Shown: positions 7,426 through 10,251 of the stretch, piece after piece
Numbering within the stretch: the stretch's first letter is position 1
Layout of the letters: each line of letters starts with the position of its first letter
Notes under the pieces: model-generated
What the model was told of the DNA's origin: nothing
The model's database searches: none
Seen by the model: the letters and a program-made list of their open reading frames with translations, nothing else
Position numbers and translations under genes: made by a program
NCBI GenBank assembly: GCA_018710795.1
Contig: DVJH01000016.1
Coordinates: 1-10,251 of the forward strand
Length of the DNA stretch: 10,251 nt
From: Candidatus Galligastranaerophilus gallistercoris
GTDB lineage: Bacteria > Cyanobacteriota > Vampirovibrionia > Gastranaerophilales > Gastranaerophilaceae
Direction of reading: 5' to 3'

Positions 7426-7455
7426 AAATTATTGTTTAATGTTGATTTTTGTAAA
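7426..7455 (-). promoter_or_regulatory. Candidate promoter for the leader ORF and 471-residue gene
   Basis: On the minus strand TTTACA (7455-7450) and TAATTT (7431-7426) are 18 nt apart. A TATGAT box at 7407-7402 is an alternative -10 but lacks a good -35 partner. The region is almost entirely A and T, so this is a tentative call. It sits directly downstream of a terminator, as expected for a new transcription unit. Confidence 0.3.
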
Positions 7456-7456
7456 T

Positions 7457-7496
7457 AAAAAGCCTTCTTTTTCGATTATGAATAAGAAGGCTTTTT
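7457..7496. terminator. Strong terminator after the 28-codon mini-gene
   Basis: AAAAAGCCTTCTT (7457-7469) and AAGAAGGCTTTTT (7484-7496) form a perfect 13-bp stem with a 14-nt loop. A run of A at one end and T at the other lets it work on both strands. It lies 22 nt past the stop of the minus-strand 28-codon ORF, with no plus-strand gene nearby that would need it. Confidence 0.85.
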
Positions 7497-7518
7497 GCAT
7501 ATTATAAAATTCTGATTT

Positions 7519-7605
7519 TTACTCGTCAATGCGAACCCATGCGTAAGCCTTGCAATCGTTTCTTCGCAGGCACCTTCTTAAAAAGTTAATTATTGTTGTA
7601 AACAT
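7519..7605 (-). CDS. 28-codon mini-gene encoding a basic peptide
   Basis: ATG at 7605 opens 28 codons ending in TAA (7521-7519). It is supported by a full gene architecture. AAGGAG (7618-7613) lies 7 nt before the start, a near-consensus promoter sits about 25 nt upstream of that, and a strong terminator begins 22 nt past the stop. The peptide starts with hydrophobic MFTTIINFL, continues with RRCLRRNDC carrying two Cys six residues apart, and ends AYAWVRIDE. It has five Arg, one Lys and three acidic residues, so it is basic, and the N-terminal part could be an amphipathic helix. No signal peptide or known family is recognised. Two Cys could bind metal or form a disulfide, which is inference. 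It may also be co-transcribed from the membrane-protein gene upstream, since no terminator separates them. A toxin, regulator or membrane-associated peptide are all possible. Confidence 0.7.
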   Translation of the reverse strand: MFTTIINFLRRCLRRNDCKAYAWVRIDE

Positions 7606-7636
7606 TAAATATCTCCTTAACAAGTTTAGCTCATTT

Positions 7637-7665
7637 ATTTTACAACCAAACATTTTTTTTGTCCA
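7637..7665 (-). promoter_or_regulatory. Near-consensus promoter of the mini-gene
   Basis: On the minus strand TGGACA (7665-7660) and TAAAAT (7642-7637) are exactly 17 nt apart, each matching five of six consensus positions of a housekeeping sigma-70 promoter. Transcription would start near 7630, giving a leader of about 25 nt that holds the AAGGAG site. It is the best promoter match in this region. Confidence 0.65.
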
Positions 7666-7682
7666 CATATAAGTAAAAAGCT

Positions 7683-8513
7683 TTATCTTTTCTTTATAAG
7701 ACTGAAATAATATCTTGTTGCAATAAAGCTTAGTAAATAATAATAGAACATAAATAGAATAAGCTGAACGACGCTCATTATTGTATCATGTAATTCTTTA
7801 TTACCGCTGAATATTATATTCATAAACACTATACAAATAAAGCCTATAATTATTGTCAATATCATGAAGAAAAAGCCGCTGACTAAAAACAAAACAAAAA
7901 TTGACCAAAAATGTTTGAAGCCGCTTTTAATGCCTTCCGTTAAACAATCAAGAGGTTTGCTTTTATCGCCGTATGCCCAATAATATATTGACATTTCCGC
8001 ACCGCAATTAAAAGGTAATACAATAAACAATGCTATAATTAAGGGCAGCGGGAAAAATATTTTGACAAATATGACGCTTATTGCCACAAGCAAAACACAT
8101 AGTGCAACGCTGACAACAAAAAGCCACAACCAATATTTAATATAGCTTACCGTATGTTTTTCAACATATCCGTAATATTCTTTTGCATTTTTAATTTCCT
8201 GGTTTTCAAAAATATCTTTTGCAAGATATGAAGCGGCAACTCTTGCAAGCAAAAATCTCCATGCACCGGCAATTATTGCAAAAAGTGAGGCGGCGGCAAG
8301 AATAATACCTATAAATATATGCATCGACGTTCCGCCTTTAAGGCAAAGACACCCGCACAATAATAACAGCATACCAAGTGCGCAATACAGTATGGGATCG
8401 CACATTTTTAAAACTGCGGGGAAATTGTTAAAAAAAGCTCCGCAGCCTATTTTAAATGCCGTTAACGGGGTAACGGGGCTTGCATTTTCCAAACTTACAA
8501 ATTCTTTTTCCAT
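7683..8513 (-). CDS. Multi-pass inner-membrane protein, function unknown
   Basis: A 276-residue, very hydrophobic protein. About six membrane segments are visible, near residues 40-60, 64-86, 127-150, 153-170, 203-234 and 245-266. Loops carry KDIFENQEIKNAKEYYGY (99-116) and YWAYGDKSKPLD (178-189), and the tail is basic (SLIKKR). A 38-residue cytoplasmic-looking N-terminus precedes the first segment. Six Cys fall in residues 24-57, including LCGCLCL. The pattern resembles small bacterial membrane proteins of unknown function; I see no transporter motif or catalytic signature and do not assign a family. GAGG in AGAGGTACTG lies 5 nt before the ATG. It has its own extended -10 promoter and diverges from the PHP gene. 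No terminator is visible after its stop, so transcription may continue into the 28-codon mini-gene. Confidence 0.85.
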   Translation of the reverse strand: MEKEFVSLENASPVTPLTAFKIGCGAFFNNFPAVLKMCDPILYCALGMLLLLCGCLCLKGGTSMHIFIGIILAAASLFAIIAGAWRFLLARVAASYLAKDIFENQEIKNAKEYYGYVEKHTVSYIKYWLWLFVVSVALCVLLVAISVIFVKIFFPLPLIIALFIVLPFNCGAEMSIYYWAYGDKSKPLDCLTEGIKSGFKHFWSIFVLFLVSGFFFMILTIIIGFICIVFMNIIFSGNKELHDTIMSVVQLILFMFYYYLLSFIATRYYFSLIKKR

Positions 8514-8553
8514 CAGTACCTCTTTTTCTTATAATTGTTAAAATCCGATGTAA

Positions 8554-8562
8554 ATTATACCA
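8554..8562 (-). promoter_or_regulatory. Extended -10 promoter of the membrane-protein gene
   Basis: Reading the minus strand, TGGTATAAT (8562-8554) contains a perfect TATAAT with the upstream TGn of an extended -10 element. No good -35 is seen at the usual distance, which extended -10 promoters tolerate. Transcription would start near 8547, leaving about 33 nt before the ATG at 8513. Confidence 0.6.
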
Positions 8563-8677
8563 TTTGTTTTCGGCTGAAGTTAATCAACCGTATGATTTAG
8601 TTTAAATTATTATTTTAAGCTTCTTTTCTTAATTTTCTATTTCCTGTAAAATTATTTTTGTAGCTAAGTTTTTTTCT

Positions 8678-9334
8678 ATGAAAGAATTATTTAAAACCTT
8701 TAAAAAAGACGATTTTTTTAAAAATGTCAATTTTCATGTTCATTCGACCTTTTCTGACGGCAGGGTTGAATTTGAGACTTTAATTAAAGAAGCAAAAGAG
8801 CTTAATTTAAAATATTATTCAATAACCGACCACAACACAATCGAAGGATATGAAAATTTAAAAGAATTGCCCGAAGGGTTGATTACGGGCGTTGAATTTG
8901 ACTGTTATATGGATTTAAACCTTCCTCATATCTTAGGGCTTAATGTTGATATAAATAATGAAAAGTTAAAAAAATTATGCACTCCTTTTAAAAAAGATTT
9001 TTTTGAAACGCCGAGGAGAATATTTTCTTCAAGGGACCCCAAAAAAGTAATTGATGCAATCCATAGTGCGGGCGGAATTGCAATTTTGGCGCACCCTTGT
9101 TGTTATTGGTGTTTAAGTTTGGATAAATTCGTTAAAAAACTTGTTGATATGGGGCTTGACGGCATTGAAGTTTATTATCCCTATAACAGATTAACAAGAA
9201 TCGTAAAATTTCATTCAAGAAAAACGCCTAAAAAACTTGCGCAAAAGTATGACCTGATAATCTCGGGCGGCGAGGACCAACATAAATCATTAATACATAA
9301 AACGAGGAAAATTAATTGGGAACGTATAGTGTAA
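8678..9334 (+). CDS. PHP-domain metal-dependent phosphoesterase
   Basis: A 218-residue PHP-superfamily protein, a fold that binds two or three metal ions and hydrolyses phosphoesters. All metal-binding motifs are visible: HVH (His20, His22) with Asp27-Gly28, ITDHNT (Asp51, His52), GVEF (Glu73), HILG (His84), LAHP (His139), and a closing GGEDQH (Asp200, His202) in place of the commoner GSDFH. An unusual Cys cluster, CCYWC (141-145), follows LAHP directly. Characterised relatives include the TrpH/YciV (RNase AM) type, which acts on nucleotides and short RNA, and histidinol phosphatase-like proteins; this protein is shorter than YciV, and substrate cannot be assigned. No Shine-Dalgarno site precedes the ATG; a TAAAAT box at 8647-8652 suggests a short leader. 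Its end overlaps the RNase HIII gene by 19 nt, suggesting translational coupling and perhaps related roles in nucleic-acid turnover. Confidence 0.85.
   Translation: MKELFKTFKKDDFFKNVNFHVHSTFSDGRVEFETLIKEAKELNLKYYSITDHNTIEGYENLKELPEGLITGVEFDCYMDLNLPHILGLNVDINNEKLKKLCTPFKKDFFETPRRIFSSRDPKKVIDAIHSAGGIAILAHPCCYWCLSLDKFVKKLVDMGLDGIEVYYPYNRLTRIVKFHSRKTPKKLAQKYDLIISGGEDQHKSLIHKTRKINWERIV
9304..9318 (+). promoter_or_regulatory. Ribosome binding site deciding a TTG start
   Basis: GAGGAAAATTAATTG lies within the end of the PHP coding sequence: GAGG at 9304-9307, eight spacer nt, then the TTG start of rnhC. It supports the upstream rare start over the ATG at 9352, which has no comparable site before it. 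Confidence 0.75.
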
Positions 9335-10209
9335 ATGTTGACCCTTCTTTAATGGTTCATTATAAAAATCTGCTTGAAAAAGAAAATTGTGTTTTTTCAT
9401 ATCCCCAATACACTTTTTTTTGTGCAAAAACAAATCTGTGGCAATTTACGTTTTATAAAAGCGGAAAAGTTGTTATACAGGGAAAAGAAATTGATGATGC
9501 GGTAAAAAAATTTTTTGACGACAAATTCGGGCAAGAAATTAATTCTTCAGGCGAAATTGCTCCTTATCCGCATATAGGAATAGATGAATCCGGCAAAGGA
9601 GATTTTTTCGGTCCCCTTGTTATTGCGGGGTGTTTTTTAACGGAAAAAAATGCCGAAAAATTAAAATTAAAGGGCGTTATTGATTCAAAAAAACTTGATG
9701 ATAAAAAAATTCTTTCACTGTCCGATGATATCAAAACCTGTTCAATATTTGATATTGTGGTTATCGGAAACAAAAAATATAACGAACTTTATGATAAATT
9801 CAAAAATTTGAATCGTCTTCTTGCCTGGGGGCATTCGACGGTTCTTGAAAATATATTAAATAAAACAAATTGCACAATTGCAATTTCGGATAAATTTGCG
9901 GATGAGTCGGTTATAAAAAATGCTCTTAAAGATAAAGGCAAAACAATTAAATTATTGCAGCAAACCAAGGCCGAATCGGATACGGCGGTTGCCGCGGCTT
10001 CAATTCTTGCAAGAGCCGAATTTGTTAAAAGAATTTCAAATTTATCGCAAAAATATGAAATAAATCTTCCCAAAGGTGCGGGTCAAAACGTTCTTGAACA
10101 GGGTGAGAAATTTATTCAAAAATTCGGAATTGAAGAATTAATTAATGTTTCAAAAACTCATTTTAAAACATATTCCACCCTTAAAACATCTCAAAAAACA
10201 CTCTTTTAG
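9316..10209 (+). CDS. rnhC: Ribonuclease HIII
   Basis: RNase HIII cleaves the RNA strand of RNA-DNA hybrids in the cytoplasm, removing R-loops and primers. The 297 residues match the family. An N-terminal substrate-binding (TBP-like) domain spans about 1-75, with YSVNVD and FTFYKSGKVVIQGK. The catalytic domain starts at HIGIDESGKGDFFGPLVIAG with Asp90 and Glu91. DSKKL (123-127), WGHS (171-174), a third acidic residue in SDKFAD (Asp192), KAESDTAVAAASILAR (218-233) and LPKGA follow. I take TTG 9316 as the start because GAGG at 9304-9307 lies 8 nt upstream. The next in-frame ATG (9352) would remove the first strand of the N-terminal domain. The start lies inside the PHP gene, giving a 19-nt overlap. 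The variant with an N-terminal domain distinguishes it from RNase HII (rnhB). A terminator follows directly. Confidence 0.94.
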   Translation: MGTYSVNVDPSLMVHYKNLLEKENCVFSYPQYTFFCAKTNLWQFTFYKSGKVVIQGKEIDDAVKKFFDDKFGQEINSSGEIAPYPHIGIDESGKGDFFGPLVIAGCFLTEKNAEKLKLKGVIDSKKLDDKKILSLSDDIKTCSIFDIVVIGNKKYNELYDKFKNLNRLLAWGHSTVLENILNKTNCTIAISDKFADESVIKNALKDKGKTIKLLQQTKAESDTAVAAASILARAEFVKRISNLSQKYEINLPKGAGQNVLEQGEKFIQKFGIEELINVSKTHFKTYSTLKTSQKTLF

Positions 10210-10238
10210 TTTTGTTAAGAAATGTTAACAAAACTTTT
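10208..10238 (+). terminator. Rho-independent terminator overlapping the rnhC stop
   Basis: AGTTTTGTTAA (10208-10218) and TTAACAAAACT (10225-10235) form a perfect 11-bp stem with a 6-nt loop, followed by TTTT. The stem begins on the last two bases of the TAG stop. It is AU-rich with few GC pairs, so it is weaker than the other terminators here, but placement supports it. Confidence 0.75.
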
Positions 10239-10251
10239 GCGTTTAGGCAAT

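Noticed and set aside
9352..9354. ATG at 9352 as the RNase HIII start
   Set aside because: It would remove the first strand of the N-terminal domain and has no Shine-Dalgarno site, unlike TTG 9316.

Overview
This is an AT-rich bacterial window with dense coding, clear Shine-Dalgarno sites and the standard genetic code. A large type V autotransporter with an outer-membrane beta-barrel indicates a diderm. A class II aldolase, RNase HIII and a lineage-type protein carrying an NPSFKG motif fit a gut non-photosynthetic relative of Cyanobacteria (Vampirovibrionia/Gastranaerophilales). That placement is an inference from gene content and recalled protein style. I see no mobile element, CRISPR array, tRNA or rRNA.

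Layout. Positions 1-220 (minus) hold the N-terminal part of an unrecognised gene that leaves the window. It diverges from a class II fructose-bisphosphate aldolase gene (404-1360, plus), and the intergenic region between them contains inverted and direct repeats. The aldolase has its own terminator. A 1405-residue autotransporter follows (1570-5787, plus), with a signal peptide, a repetitive beta-helix passenger and a C-terminal barrel. It meets a 471-residue protein gene of unknown function (5861-7276, minus) tail to tail across a bidirectional terminator.

Upstream of the 471-residue gene lies compact minus-strand sequence with two very short ORFs. One (7300-7377) looks like a leader ORF with a hairpin at its end, just ahead of the 471-residue gene. 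The other (7519-7605) is a 28-codon ORF with its own near-consensus promoter, a strong Shine-Dalgarno site and a terminator, so it is a self-contained mini-gene. A multi-pass membrane protein gene (7683-8513, minus) follows and diverges from a two-gene plus-strand unit: a PHP-domain metallohydrolase (8678-9334) overlapping an RNase HIII gene (9316-10209) that starts at TTG and ends in a terminator.

Functionally, the aldolase (glycolysis) and RNase HIII (removal of RNA from RNA-DNA hybrids) are housekeeping genes. The PHP protein may be a phosphoesterase or nuclease coupled to RNase HIII. The autotransporter is the surface or accessory gene. The 471-residue protein, the membrane protein and the two mini-ORFs are uncharacterised. 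I did not find a convincing new multi-gene system; the mini-gene and the leader ORF are the most novel signals.
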